A stretch of DNA of 64,000 nucleotides. It comes from Kosakonia sp. SMBL-WEM22 (lineage in GTDB: Bacteria > Pseudomonadota > Gammaproteobacteria > Enterobacterales > Enterobacteriaceae). Shown here one piece after another: positions 7,952 to 17,468 of the stretch. Position numbers and translations under genes: made by a program. The stretch's first letter is position 1; each line of letters begins with the position of its first letter. Under the pieces are notes generated by a model that saw nothing but the letters and a program-made list of their open reading frames with translations, had not been told where the DNA came from and searched no databases. The stretch covers positions 434,001-498,000 of the forward strand of contig NZ_CP051488.1 of the NCBI RefSeq assembly GCF_014490785.1, written 5' to 3'.

Positions 7952-9437
7952 ATCCAATGCCCTGGTGAAAATTATTGTGCCGGCCGTGGTGATTGCCGGG
8001 CTGGCCGTGGGGCTCAAAAGCTGCAAAAGCGAACCGGCAGAGCAACCGCAGGCAAAGCAAAGCGGTGCCCTGCAAAATCTTTCACCGGATGAGCTGAAGG
8101 CGCTGGGCGTGGAAGGCGACACGCCGGAGGACACGCTGCGCACGCTCATTGGCCGGCTGAACGATGTGCGGGATCGTCAGAAAACACTTGATAAACAGAA
8201 CGCTGATTTAGTGAAGGAGAACGAGCGCCTGCGTAAGCGCAACCAGGACGTGTCAGGTCAGGTGAATGAGGCCGTCAACGGTCTGCGCGAGCAGTACGAC
8301 AAGCGCCAGCGGCAGCTGCAGGATGAGCAGCTCAGCCTGACGGCGAAGATCCAGAATCTGACCGATAAGCTGAAGCAGCCCGACGCTGATAAAAAGGCGG
8401 CAGACAGCGATATCCCGCTGGGGCTGGGCCTGGACGGCATGGGCAGCAGCACCGGCGGGGCGGCATCTCAGGGCAGTGACGGCATGATGTGGGTCGCGCC
8501 GACGGACCAGAAAGAGACGGATCCGCGGGATGCGGCCAGCGGCAAGGCGTCATCTCAGTTCCCGACCTCGTTCCTGGGGGACAATGAGCTGACCCGCCAG
8601 AAAGCAGCCTACGAGCAGAAAGTGAAGGGGCACACGAATGAGAAAGGGGCGGAAGAGAGCGCCGAGCCGGTGTACACGCTGCCGGAAAACTCCACGCTGG
8701 TCGGCAGTCGCGCCATGACGGCACTGCTGGGACGGGTACCGATCAACGGCACCGTGACAGACCCCTACCCGTTCAAGGTGCTTATCGGTAAGGACAACCT
8801 GACGGCAAACGGCATTGAGCTACCGGATGTTGAAGGGGCCATCGTTTCCGGGACGGCCAGCGGTGACTGGACGCTGTCCTGCGTGCGCGGCCAGGTGACC
8901 AGCGTCACGTTTGTCTTTTCCGACGGTACGGTGCGCACCCTCCCGAAACCCGAGGCCGTTAACAGCGGCGGGCAGAATAACAACAGTCAGGCTAAACAGG
9001 ATACCGGCACCGGTGGGGGTATCGGCTGGATTTCGGATGAAAACGGCATCCCGTGCATCGGGGGCGAACGTAAGTCCAACGCCTCCACCTACCTGCCGAC
9101 CATCTTTGGCCTGTCAGCGGCCGGTGCGGCAGGGGATGCCCTGAGTCAGGGCCAGTACACCACGCAGAACAACGTCAACGGGATTTCCTCCACCATGACT
9201 GGTGACGCCGGACAGGCGGCGCTGGGCAAAGCCCTCTCCGGCGGCATGTCGGAGACCACGGACTGGATCAAGCAGCGGTACGGGATGACGTTTGATGCCA
9301 TTTACGTGCCGCCGGGGGCCCGTCTCGCGGTGCACATCACCCGTCAGCTGACCATTGATTATGAAGACAAGGGCCGTAAGGTGCGTTACGACTTCACCCT
9401 GCCCGGTGGCGTCAGCGACAGCGGCGGACTGGACTGA
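7941..9437 (+). CDS. ICE conjugation protein (TIGR03752, VirB10/TraB-like)
   Basis: A 498-residue protein with one N-terminal membrane helix (LVKIIVPAVVIAGLAVGL), a long coiled coil (about residues 75-150, DVRDRQKTLDKQNADLVKENERLRKR), a linker, and a C-terminal beta-barrel-like domain (ENSTLVGSRAMTALLGRVPINGTV, then YVPPGARLAVHITRQLTIDY). This is the TraB/VirB10 build and the TIGR03752 family. It spans the periplasm and connects the inner and outer membrane complexes. Confidence 0.92.
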   Translation: MQIKSNALVKIIVPAVVIAGLAVGLKSCKSEPAEQPQAKQSGALQNLSPDELKALGVEGDTPEDTLRTLIGRLNDVRDRQKTLDKQNADLVKENERLRKRNQDVSGQVNEAVNGLREQYDKRQRQLQDEQLSLTAKIQNLTDKLKQPDADKKAADSDIPLGLGLDGMGSSTGGAASQGSDGMMWVAPTDQKETDPRDAASGKASSQFPTSFLGDNELTRQKAAYEQKVKGHTNEKGAEESAEPVYTLPENSTLVGSRAMTALLGRVPINGTVTDPYPFKVLIGKDNLTANGIELPDVEGAIVSGTASGDWTLSCVRGQVTSVTFVFSDGTVRTLPKPEAVNSGGQNNNSQAKQDTGTGGGIGWISDENGIPCIGGERKSNASTYLPTIFGLSAAGAAGDALSQGQYTTQNNVNGISSTMTGDAGQAALGKALSGGMSETTDWIKQRYGMTFDAIYVPPGARLAVHITRQLTIDYEDKGRKVRYDFTLPGGVSDSGGLD

Positions 9438-9815
9438 GTGACGGTCATGACGGGACACATGACTCTGCTGCCTTTGTCATCCGTGTGCCGGACGTTCAGC
9501 GATGGCGCGGGCTGGCACATTGACGTGCGGCCCTCACCGACGGCCGTCCTGCAGCTGCGTCCGGTGGCGCTGCTGCCTGCCCGTCTGCCTTTACTGCGCT
9601 GGCAGCGGGGCCGGCTTTTACTGGATACCGGCCGGTTTTCCCTGCCGCTCAGTGCCTGCGACTGTGCGGTGTCGTGGTACAGCCCGAAACTTTCGCGCCG
9701 GCTTCACTGCCCTTATATGTCCCTGCAGGAGCTGGCGCACCTGCTGAATGTCAGTGCATTTGTTTTTATCTGTAGCGGCTACGATCCGGCCGCCTCACAA
9801 AGGAGATACCGGTAA
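9438..9815 (+). CDS. Hypothetical protein of the conjugation operon
   Basis: A 125-residue frame beginning with GTG directly after the upstream stop (an ATG at 9447 is an alternative) and ending one base into the next start. No signal peptide or helix is clear; the middle is Leu/Arg-rich (LPARLPLLRWQRGRLLLDTGRFSLPLSACDC). Homologues are not recognised. The tight packing argues that it is translated. Confidence 0.6.
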   Translation: MTVMTGHMTLLPLSSVCRTFSDGAGWHIDVRPSPTAVLQLRPVALLPARLPLLRWQRGRLLLDTGRFSLPLSACDCAVSWYSPKLSRRLHCPYMSLQELAHLLNVSAFVFICSGYDPAASQRRYR

Positions 9816-10225
9816 TGTACAGAACGGTTTTCATTCTGGCTCTGGCCTGTTCAGTGCTCAGCGGCTGCTCAACCTCCAAGGAGGAAATGCTGCCGGCGGG
9901 CAATAACACCATGCTTGAACTGTGGAACGGCGCGGACGGGGGCGGCAGTACCGCCCGCCGGTCTGCAGCGGCACGGGACACGCTGCGCCGTCCGCTGACG
10001 GGCAGTGAAACGCAGGCGGACGCGCAGGCCGACCGCAGCTACAGCCGGACCCAGGAGAGTGAAATTTCGCAACAGTTTCCCCGGCTGCCTAACCCTGACA
10101 TGGTGATGTATCTGTATCCACATCTGGCCGACGGTAACACGCCGGTGCCGGGTTACAGCACCGTGTTTCCGTTCTACAGCCAGACGCAGTATGCCATGCC
10201 TGGCGAGCGCACGGAGGCCCTGTAA
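9815..10225 (+). CDS. ICE conjugation lipoprotein (TIGR03751, VirB7/TraV-like)
   Basis: A clear lipoprotein: MYRTVFILALACSVLSGCS, with lipobox LSGC at residues 15-18. The rest contains PAGNNTMLELWNG and a proline/tyrosine-rich C-terminus. This is the TIGR03751 family, a small outer-membrane lipoprotein comparable to TraV/VirB7. AAGGAGA precedes the ATG. It overlaps the ATPase gene start by one base. Confidence 0.92.
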   Translation: MYRTVFILALACSVLSGCSTSKEEMLPAGNNTMLELWNGADGGGSTARRSAAARDTLRRPLTGSETQADAQADRSYSRTQESEISQQFPRLPNPDMVMYLYPHLADGNTPVPGYSTVFPFYSQTQYAMPGERTEAL

Positions 10226-13083
10226 TGTTTTCACTGTTTACCCGCACCACCTCCCCTGACCGGCAGACGCTGGCTGATGGCGGTCAGTCTGTTCAGGCCG
10301 ATGAGACCCTGAGCACGGGCGTGAAGGGCCGTCAGCCCCTGACGCGTCCCGGGAAAATGTCCCGCCAGGATGAGGCAAAAATTTATCATGTCAGTCCCTC
10401 CATCATTGACTTTCTGCCCTGGGCGGAGTTTCTCGATGAAGAGCAGTGTCTCCTGCTCGATGACGGTGTGTCGGTGGGGGCGGTTTATGATGTGACGCCG
10501 GTGGCCACTGAAGGGCGGACAGAAGACCGTCTGGAGCAGATCCGTGACTCGGTGGAGGATGCGCTTCAGGACAGCTTTGATGAACATGACGTGAATCCCT
10601 GGGTCGTGCAGTTCTTCTGCCAGGACGAGGACGACACTGACGCGTACCTCGACAGGCTGCGGGGGTATGTCAGACCGCATGCGCAGCGCACGGCGTTTAC
10701 CGACGCCTGGCTGGGTGAAATGGAGCGTCATATCCGCAGTATCTCCCGGCCTGAAGGCCTGTTCACCGACTCACTGATCACCGGCCAGCCGTGGCGCGGG
10801 CAGCAGCGCCGCACCCGGATGGTGATTTATCGCTGGCTGGGAAAAAACCGGGATCCGATGCCGCCGGTGGCGATGCTCAACCAGGTGTGCGACCGGGTTG
10901 TGAATGCCCTGGGTGGGGCGGGGATCCGCTGCAGCCGGCAGAACGGCCTGCAGGTGCATGGCTGGCTGCTGCGGCTGTTCAATCCGTCACCGGACTGGGT
11001 GGATAAAACCACGCTTTATCGCCAGGCTGCTTACGCAGACCCGCGCGAGACGCCTGAAGGCACCGTGCCGGTCAGCAATGATTTTGCCGAAACCCTGTGG
11101 TTCACGCCGCCGGTGTCAGACCCGGAAAACGGCGTGTGGTGGATTGACAACAAGCCGCACTGCGCGGTGTCGGTGGAAAAACTGCGTACACCGCCGGAGC
11201 CTGGCACGCTGACCGGGGAGAAAAGCCGGGGTGAAAAGAAAATCAATGCCCTGATGGATATGTTTCCGGAAGGGACCATGGTGTGCATGACGGTGGTGGT
11301 ACAGCCTCAGGACCGGCTCGAAGAGCAGTTTAACCGGCTGTCGAAAAACGCGGTCGGGGAGAATACCGAGTCGGGCCGCGTCCGCCAGGATGTGAAGACC
11401 GTCAAAGAGTACCTGGGCAACCGGCACAAGCTGTACCGGGCGGGGATCACCTTCCTGCTGCGCGGGGATGACATGACCAGCCTGAAGCGCAAGCGGCTGG
11501 CGCTGTCGACCGTATTGCTCGGGGCGGGCCTGCAGCCGGTCCGCCCCGAGTTCGAAGAGGGGCCGCTGAACAGCTGGCTGCGGGCACTGCCGATGTGCTT
11601 TAACCCGGACAGTGACAAAAAACACTGGTACACCCGTCTTACCTGGGTTCAGCACCTGGCCGGTCTCCTGCCGGTGACCGGGCGGGAAACGGGTACAGGG
11701 CATCCCGGCTTCAGCTTTTTCAACCGCGGCGGGGATATCCTGACCTTCGATCCGCTCAACAAGCATGACCGTACCCAGAATGCGCATCTGCTGCTGTTCG
11801 GCCCGACCGGGGCGGGCAAGTCGGCCACGCTGTGTGCCGCCCTCTCCCAGCTGATGGCCGTCCACCGTCCGCGGCTGTTTATTGCGGAGGCCGGGAACTC
11901 GTTCGGCCTGCTGGCCGACTTCTTCGACAGCCTCGGGCTGACGGTGAATAAAATCAGCGTCAAACCCGGGAGCGGCGTCAGCCTGCCGCCGTTTGCAGAC
12001 GCCCATAAACTGGTGGAAGAGGGCCTCGCCACCCAGGCCGTGGATGAGAGCGATCTGCCGGATATCGACACGGACGACGAGGGCGAGGATGACAAACGTG
12101 ACATTCTCGGTGAAATGGAAATCTCCGCGCGCATGATGATCACCGGCGGTGACCCGAAAGAAGAGGCCGACCTGAAGCGTGCCGACAGGGCGATGATACG
12201 CGAGGCGCTGCTGATGGCGGCGCATGCCACGTATAAAGAAGGGCGGCAGATGCTGCCGTCTGACCTGCAGCAGGCGCTGTATGACATCGCCTCTGATAAT
12301 GATGAGGGCGTCATCAATGTCCGTAATGCCCAGCGCAAGGCGAAAGCAGCGGAGATGGCGGAATCGCTGGGCATGTTTACCCAGGCCGGCAGCTTTGAAG
12401 CGGAGCTGTTCAACCGCGAAGGGGCGCTGTGGCCGGAAGCGGACGTGACGCTGGTTGACCTGGGGCATCTGGCGCGTGAGGGCTATGAGGCGCAGATGGC
12501 GCTGACCATGGTCTCGATGACCAACATGATTAACAACATCGCAGAGCGTGACCAGTTTCTGGGCCGGGATATTGTCTTCACGGTGGACGAGGCGCATATC
12601 GTCACGGTCAACCCGCTGCTGTCGCCCTACATGACCAAGGTGGTCAAGATGTGGCGTAAGCTCGGGGCCTGGCTGTGGCTGGCCACCCAGAATCTCAAGG
12701 ATTATCCGGACATTGCCGAGAAAATGCTGAACATGGCGGAATGGTGGATTTGTCTGACCATGCCCCCGGAAGAGGTGAAAGATATCAGCCGGTTTCGCGC
12801 GCTCACGCCGGAGCAGGAGTCGGTGCTGCTGTCCGCCAGTAAACTGTCGGGGTGTTACACCGAGGGCGTGGTACTGGCGAAACGGATCGAGGCGCTGTTT
12901 CGTGCCGTACCGCCCAGTCTCTTCCTGGCACTGGGCATGACGGAAAAAGAAGAGAAAGCCGAACGCCGGGCGCTGATGAATCAGTTTAACTGCAGCGAAC
13001 TGGAGGCGGCAAAACGCGTCGCACTGAATCTGGATCGTCTGCGCGGTCTGACGGAGAAACAACAGGAGCCTGCCACGGTATGA
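10225..13083 (+). CDS. Conjugative transfer ATPase (TIGR03744, VirB4/TraC-like)
   Basis: This 952-residue protein is the motor of the secretion system. Walker A is GPTGAGKS near residue 530, Walker B is DIVFTVDEAH near residue 785, and a WLATQNLKDY segment follows as in VirB4/TraC proteins. The N-terminal half (LPWAEFLDEEQCLLLDDGVSVGAVYDVTPV) is the TraC-type entry domain. The product is cytoplasmic and inner-membrane associated, driving pilus assembly and substrate transfer. It ends the first half of the T4SS operon apart from one small frame. The gene appears intact. Confidence 0.95.
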   Translation: MFSLFTRTTSPDRQTLADGGQSVQADETLSTGVKGRQPLTRPGKMSRQDEAKIYHVSPSIIDFLPWAEFLDEEQCLLLDDGVSVGAVYDVTPVATEGRTEDRLEQIRDSVEDALQDSFDEHDVNPWVVQFFCQDEDDTDAYLDRLRGYVRPHAQRTAFTDAWLGEMERHIRSISRPEGLFTDSLITGQPWRGQQRRTRMVIYRWLGKNRDPMPPVAMLNQVCDRVVNALGGAGIRCSRQNGLQVHGWLLRLFNPSPDWVDKTTLYRQAAYADPRETPEGTVPVSNDFAETLWFTPPVSDPENGVWWIDNKPHCAVSVEKLRTPPEPGTLTGEKSRGEKKINALMDMFPEGTMVCMTVVVQPQDRLEEQFNRLSKNAVGENTESGRVRQDVKTVKEYLGNRHKLYRAGITFLLRGDDMTSLKRKRLALSTVLLGAGLQPVRPEFEEGPLNSWLRALPMCFNPDSDKKHWYTRLTWVQHLAGLLPVTGRETGTGHPGFSFFNRGGDILTFDPLNKHDRTQNAHLLLFGPTGAGKSATLCAALSQLMAVHRPRLFIAEAGNSFGLLADFFDSLGLTVNKISVKPGSGVSLPPFADAHKLVEEGLATQAVDESDLPDIDTDDEGEDDKRDILGEMEISARMMITGGDPKEEADLKRADRAMIREALLMAAHATYKEGRQMLPSDLQQALYDIASDNDEGVINVRNAQRKAKAAEMAESLGMFTQAGSFEAELFNREGALWPEADVTLVDLGHLAREGYEAQMALTMVSMTNMINNIAERDQFLGRDIVFTVDEAHIVTVNPLLSPYMTKVVKMWRKLGAWLWLATQNLKDYPDIAEKMLNMAEWWICLTMPPEEVKDISRFRALTPEQESVLLSASKLSGCYTEGVVLAKRIEALFRAVPPSLFLALGMTEKEEKAERRALMNQFNCSELEAAKRVALNLDRLRGLTEKQQEPATV

Positions 13084-13457
13084 TGACACTGAAGTACCCT
13101 GAACCCACTATTCATGAGCACAGTGGCTCAGCCCTGTTCACCCTGTCGCCTCAGGGAGAGCCCGGCGTGCTCCCGGCGACCCATCAGCACCTTATGAGGC
13201 TGCGGGCAATGCTCAGACAGCGACTGACCGGGCCGGTCAGAATGACCTGTCACCCCCACCGGGTGGGGCTCAGCAGCAGCGTGGCCATCTATCTTGAGGG
13301 AAAGCTGAAGCAGGCGGTGAACATCCTTATCACCGTGACGGGACAGACGAGCTGGCCACAGGAAGACGAGTACGCACACCCGCGCTGGTATATCACGGTG
13401 CCAGATTCGGCTGACCTGGTATATCTTATGCTGTGGATTAACGGGCTGGACGTTTAA
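13080..13457 (+). CDS. Hypothetical protein downstream of the T4SS ATPase
   Basis: A 125-residue soluble protein overlapping the ATPase gene by four bases, so probably translationally coupled. It contains short beta-like segments (GPVRMTCHPHRVGLSSSVAIYLEGKLKQAVNILITVTGQ) and ends WYITVPDSADLVYLMLWINGLDV. No family is recognised. It is the last gene before a strong terminator. Confidence 0.65.
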   Translation: MMTLKYPEPTIHEHSGSALFTLSPQGEPGVLPATHQHLMRLRAMLRQRLTGPVRMTCHPHRVGLSSSVAIYLEGKLKQAVNILITVTGQTSWPQEDEYAHPRWYITVPDSADLVYLMLWINGLDV

Positions 13458-13516
13458 AACAAAAACTTGCCTTCACCAGGGGCATGATTACAAAAAAAAA
13501 ATAACAAAATTGCATA

Positions 13517-13541
13517 CCGGCCGCCAGGGCCGGTTTTTTTT
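13517..13541 (+). terminator. Intrinsic terminator of the first T4SS operon
   Basis: A CCGGCC/GGCCGG stem with a five-base loop followed by eight T residues, about 60 bases after the last gene. It closes the 4969-13457 operon just before the transposon insertion point. Confidence 0.85.
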
Positions 13542-13912
13542 ATGTCTGGCGAGTTTTAGTAAAACGGTAACGCGCGAGGTGTGGAATGAAAATAAAGTTT
13601 CATCCCTGAAAATAGAGTTTCACCCTAAGCCAACGTGCGCTATGTTGATGATATCAACTAGGACGTTGGCTGTGTTATGGCTGGCACATTAAGACTCGAT
13701 ATATGTCGAAAATTGGATAAATGTATTGCTAAGCAGTCAGGTTTCCCTATAGCTCGCCTTCGGAGTAGGAGAAACCATGAATGATGCCGTCTGGTCCGCG
13801 AGTAAAAAGTGCTGCATTGTACGTAAGGTTAAGAATCGCTGTCATAGTGTATCTATTCAGTATGTGTATATATACAATAACGCAATTGCACAGACATATG
13901 CGGGGCGTTTTC

Positions 13913-14152
13913 ATGCGATTCACTGACCTCAAAAGTGAGACCTTAAATCTAAGAGTTTCCAGAAAGTTCAAACAGGCCTTAAAGGAGGCAGCGGAGCATG
14001 AGCAACGGAGCATGGTGAATATGCTTGAGGTACTCCTTTGTGACTATTGCGACCGCAAAGGCATTGTGTTGCAAAGCCCAGAAGCCAGCCAAGAACTTGG
14101 TCAGGGTCGAGCAATAACTGGCCGTAAAAAAAACGTAGGGGTTTCTATATGA
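13913..14152 (+). CDS. Ribbon-helix-helix protein, probable operon regulator
   Basis: A 79-residue protein with the Arc/MetJ-type pattern SETLNLRVSRKFKQALKEAAEHEQRSMVNMLEVLLCDYC: a beta strand with alternating residues and then two helices. It most likely binds DNA as a dimer and represses its own operon. The ATG at 13913 follows a GGGG stretch by about eight bases; ATGs at 13898 and 13781 are less supported. Its stop overlaps the next ATG (ATGA), so it is the lead gene of the methyltransferase/McrBC operon, a place often taken by controllers of restriction systems. Confidence 0.72.
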   Translation: MRFTDLKSETLNLRVSRKFKQALKEAAEHEQRSMVNMLEVLLCDYCDRKGIVLQSPEASQELGQGRAITGRKKNVGVSI

Positions 14153-15243
14153 CTTTTCGCTATATTGGCTCCAAATCTAGACTCATCGACAAGATAGCAT
14201 CCCACATTGGGCCGCCTAGAGAGGGCGCGTTTTTTGTTGATGCTTTTTGTGGAACTGGAGCTGTAGCTGAGGCTGCTGCGGAGCATGGTTGGAATGTGCG
14301 GATTAATGATAGCTTGCACTCAGCTGTTATCTCTGCTGGAGCACGTCTTATCAGCCATGATCAGGTGACCTTCAAAAAACTTGGTGGGTACTCTGGTGCT
14401 GTTAGCAAGCTAAACGCAGTTAAGCCATTGCATGATTTTATGTGGCGCACTTATAGCCCCGCTTCGATCGATACGTGTGGAATTGAGCGTAGGTACTTCA
14501 CCGAAGAAAATGCAGCTCAGATAGACGCTATGCGCTGCTTGATTGCTGAGTGGAAAGGTGCCGGATATATTGACGAAATTGAGGAGAGGCTATTGATTGC
14601 CGATCTCTTTAGTGCACTGAACCGCGTTGCCAACATTGCGGGCACTTTTGGCTGCTTCCTCTCCAAATGGACAAGCCAATCTCAAAACAAGATTGCCATG
14701 CGCTGCCGTGATCTCAAAGAAACTGGCGTATGCGTTGAGGCTACCGTGGGTGATGTGTTCGACGTTCCGAATGTTGCACACGACCTTGTGTATCTGGACC
14801 CCCCATACACCAAGCGTCAATACGCGAGCTATTACCACATCCTTGAAACGGTGGCTCTTGGCGATGAGCCTGTGGTGGAGGGGGTCGCGGGACTTCGTCC
14901 ATGGAAGGCCTTGGCTTCTGACTTTTGCTACAAGAGTCGTGCTCTTAAAACACTCTCGCGTCTGGTGCATGGCTTGAAGGCTCAAAGGGTACTGCTCTCG
15001 TACAGTAGTGAAGGGCACATCTGCATGCAGGACATGAAGGCTGAGCTTTCTAAGATCGGCTCGTCCACAATGTACCCTTTGGGCGCCATTGGTCGATACC
15101 GGCCAAACAAGGCAGCCAGTAGCTCGGCGTCCGATGTGAATGAGTTTTTGGTGGTCGTGAAACGGTCTATGGCACAGCTTCCCCAAGCCCAGTCAAAAAC
15201 AGTTAAAGTCATCAAACCCGTTCTCGTGAGGAGCTATGCATGA
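14149..15243 (+). CDS. D12-class adenine-N6 DNA methyltransferase
   Basis: A 364-residue protein with the order of motifs found in Dam/D12 (alpha class) enzymes: motif X at the N-terminus (FRYIGSKSRLIDKI), motif I FVDAFCGTGAVAEAA near residue 30 for S-adenosylmethionine, and catalytic motif IV LVYLDPPYTKRQY near residue 215. It should methylate adenine N6 in a specific site. It is coupled by ATGA to both neighbours. In this operon it should provide self-protection together with the second methyltransferase against the McrBC-type nuclease. Confidence 0.92.
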   Translation: MTFRYIGSKSRLIDKIASHIGPPREGAFFVDAFCGTGAVAEAAAEHGWNVRINDSLHSAVISAGARLISHDQVTFKKLGGYSGAVSKLNAVKPLHDFMWRTYSPASIDTCGIERRYFTEENAAQIDAMRCLIAEWKGAGYIDEIEERLLIADLFSALNRVANIAGTFGCFLSKWTSQSQNKIAMRCRDLKETGVCVEATVGDVFDVPNVAHDLVYLDPPYTKRQYASYYHILETVALGDEPVVEGVAGLRPWKALASDFCYKSRALKTLSRLVHGLKAQRVLLSYSSEGHICMQDMKAELSKIGSSTMYPLGAIGRYRPNKAASSSASDVNEFLVVVKRSMAQLPQAQSKTVKVIKPVLVRSYA

Positions 15244-17468
15244 GTGCTCCTCGGCCTGTTGAATCAGAGTACCTAGCCCCAGCAGAAGCGGCACTCACTC
15301 AGGCTGTGGGATGGGACTATAGCCTAACCAGCTTTGAGCTTCGGCTTCAAGTTTTGGAGGCAGCGTCAGCGCGTTTTGGCGGGTTTGACCTAAAGGCGTT
15401 TCATGAGGCTTTTGGAGTCAAGAGCAAGCGCGCAGCATCAGAGCTTTTGGAGCTTGCGGTACCTGTAGCAAGTGCCATCGAGCGTTCACCTATTCACCCT
15501 GCTTTGGCACTGAGTGTCTTGGCGCGTGAGGTCTTGCATGAGCAGGATCGAAAAAGCACGGGAGCCTACCATACGGATTTTCGCCTGGCTACACGACTGG
15601 CGAAGCTCGCAGCCCCCAAGCTCTCACACAAGAGCAAGGTGATTGATCCTGCCTGCGGCGCAGGAATTTTGCTAGCAGCGCTGACTCACGCAGTGTGTGG
15701 TATGGATAGAGCCAAGACGGCGCATTGGTTGGCTCACGGTGTGTGTGCAGCGGATCTTTCTGGCAACTCTTTGCGTGCGGCACTGCTTGCGCTTGCTTCG
15801 TTCACTGATGATGTATCGGCTCTTAAGGCTATGCGTGCCCGTTGGTACTGTGGCGATAGCTTGATGGCAGATCGCAAGGTTTGGACTGCCATGGTCCCTG
15901 AGGGGTTTGATGCGGTGATCGGCAACCCACCATGGGAAAAGGTCAAGCTCTCTCGGCACGAATTCTTGAAGTCCTCAGGCACCAAGCGCCACTACGGGGC
16001 CCAAATTCATGGGCTTGATGAGGATCTGTTTGCCCAGCAGCGCGATGAGGTAGCGAACTACTCTCGTCGCCTGTTGGCTCGCTATCCCGATTTGGGTAAT
16101 GGAGAGCCAGACCTATACATTGCTTTCACGGACCTCTTTTTTGAACTTTGCAAAAAGCAGGGTGTGGTGGTTGCACTAATTCCGGGTGGGCTCATTCGCT
16201 CGCAAGGTACCCGCGCCATGCGGCAGAAAATCTTTGATGCGAGCCAAAGCGTGTCCATGTCTATCATCGATAACCGTGCACGGTTCTTTACGATCGACAC
16301 ACGCTTTAAGTTCCTGGCCGTGGCTCTCACAAAGGCTGGCTCTGAAAAGAGCAAGCGTGAGCCCATCACTCTCATGCATGAGCGGGGCACCCCTACGGGA
16401 TTGGAGATTACGGGAACTGCCACTATTGGGCGTGCAGCACTTGCGGGTGTTCGGGGAGATTTGAGCCTGCCCGAGGTTCGTAACGTGTCTGAGTGGAAGC
16501 TCTTCTCAAAGATCGGAGAAGCAGGTGTTTCGTGGGAAGAGCCTGGTTATGGCTGGACCCCGAAGTTTTGCCGTGAAGTTGATATGACCAAGGAGCGTCC
16601 TAAGTTCCTGGGGCGTGCCACGCCTGGCGCTTTGCCACTGGTGGAAGGTCGAATGGTGCAGGCGCATCGCTTTGGTGTAAAAGGGCACGTGTCAGGCACT
16701 GGTCGCCGTGCGTTGTGGGAGGCTTATGCCATCGGAAACTCACGCCTTGCCCCCCAGTTTTGGATTCGCCCCTCCGACATGCCCAGTGCTAACCAGCACC
16801 GTGCGGACGTGCTGCGTGTGGGCTTTTGCGACATTGCGGGTCAGACCAATGAGCGTTCGCTCATGGCCTCGTTAATTCCTGCTGGGGTGGTCTGTGGCAA
16901 TAAGGTGCCCACGATCCTTTTTCCTGAGGACCCATCGGAAGAACGGCTGCTGGTGTGGGTGTCCATCGCTAATAGTTTTGCCTTTGACTGGATGCTTCGG
17001 CGTGTGCTCACTACGACGGTGAATTACTTCCTGCTGCAAAGCGTGCCCATGCCAAAACTCGCCAAAGATGGTTTGCCATGGAAGAGGCTGGTGAGTGCTG
17101 CACGCGAATTGCGCACACTTGACAGTGCGGGGGCTACTCGTGAAACCTACGAGCGCATGGCGCAGCTTCGTGGGGAGATTGATGCGGAAGTGGCCGTGGC
17201 CTATGGGCTCGATTTAAAGGACATGGAGTTAGTGCTCCAAGACTTCCCGCTTTTGGATCGGGGCCAAGTGGGCTTGCCAGGTGAGGCCAAGTCCACAATT
17301 ACCCGAGATAATGTTTTGGCTGTAATGGCAAAACGCACAGGAAGTCTGCCTACAGTTTGGTCGCACCGTGCGATGCAGGCACACGCGCTGGGGGCGATTG
17401 CTTATGTGCCCTCTGAGCTCTCCCTAGGGGGCGAAGAAATAGAAGAAGGATCCAAAATTCATGGCTAA
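15240..17468 (+). CDS. Eco57I/type IIG-like adenine-N6 DNA methyltransferase
   Basis: A 742-residue protein. Motif I is VIDPACGAGILLAAL near residue 136 and motif IV is FDAVIGNPPWEKVKL near residue 228, which marks a gamma-class N6-adenine methyltransferase of the Eco57I group. The long C-terminal part (residues about 350-700) should hold the target recognition domain. No PD-(D/E)XK nuclease motif is evident, so this looks like a methyltransferase alone. Two adenine methyltransferases in one operon usually mean an asymmetric recognition site with one enzyme per strand. Confidence 0.88.
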   Translation: MSAPRPVESEYLAPAEAALTQAVGWDYSLTSFELRLQVLEAASARFGGFDLKAFHEAFGVKSKRAASELLELAVPVASAIERSPIHPALALSVLAREVLHEQDRKSTGAYHTDFRLATRLAKLAAPKLSHKSKVIDPACGAGILLAALTHAVCGMDRAKTAHWLAHGVCAADLSGNSLRAALLALASFTDDVSALKAMRARWYCGDSLMADRKVWTAMVPEGFDAVIGNPPWEKVKLSRHEFLKSSGTKRHYGAQIHGLDEDLFAQQRDEVANYSRRLLARYPDLGNGEPDLYIAFTDLFFELCKKQGVVVALIPGGLIRSQGTRAMRQKIFDASQSVSMSIIDNRARFFTIDTRFKFLAVALTKAGSEKSKREPITLMHERGTPTGLEITGTATIGRAALAGVRGDLSLPEVRNVSEWKLFSKIGEAGVSWEEPGYGWTPKFCREVDMTKERPKFLGRATPGALPLVEGRMVQAHRFGVKGHVSGTGRRALWEAYAIGNSRLAPQFWIRPSDMPSANQHRADVLRVGFCDIAGQTNERSLMASLIPAGVVCGNKVPTILFPEDPSEERLLVWVSIANSFAFDWMLRRVLTTTVNYFLLQSVPMPKLAKDGLPWKRLVSAARELRTLDSAGATRETYERMAQLRGEIDAEVAVAYGLDLKDMELVLQDFPLLDRGQVGLPGEAKSTITRDNVLAVMAKRTGSLPTVWSHRAMQAHALGAIAYVPSELSLGGEEIEEGSKIHG

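Noticed and set aside
11116..13089. A 657-codon open frame on the minus strand opposite the T4SS ATPase
   Set aside because: It is the mirror of a GC-rich coding gene with strong codon bias; its translation is rich in His, Gln and Arg with no domain, while the plus strand has a full VirB4-like protein.
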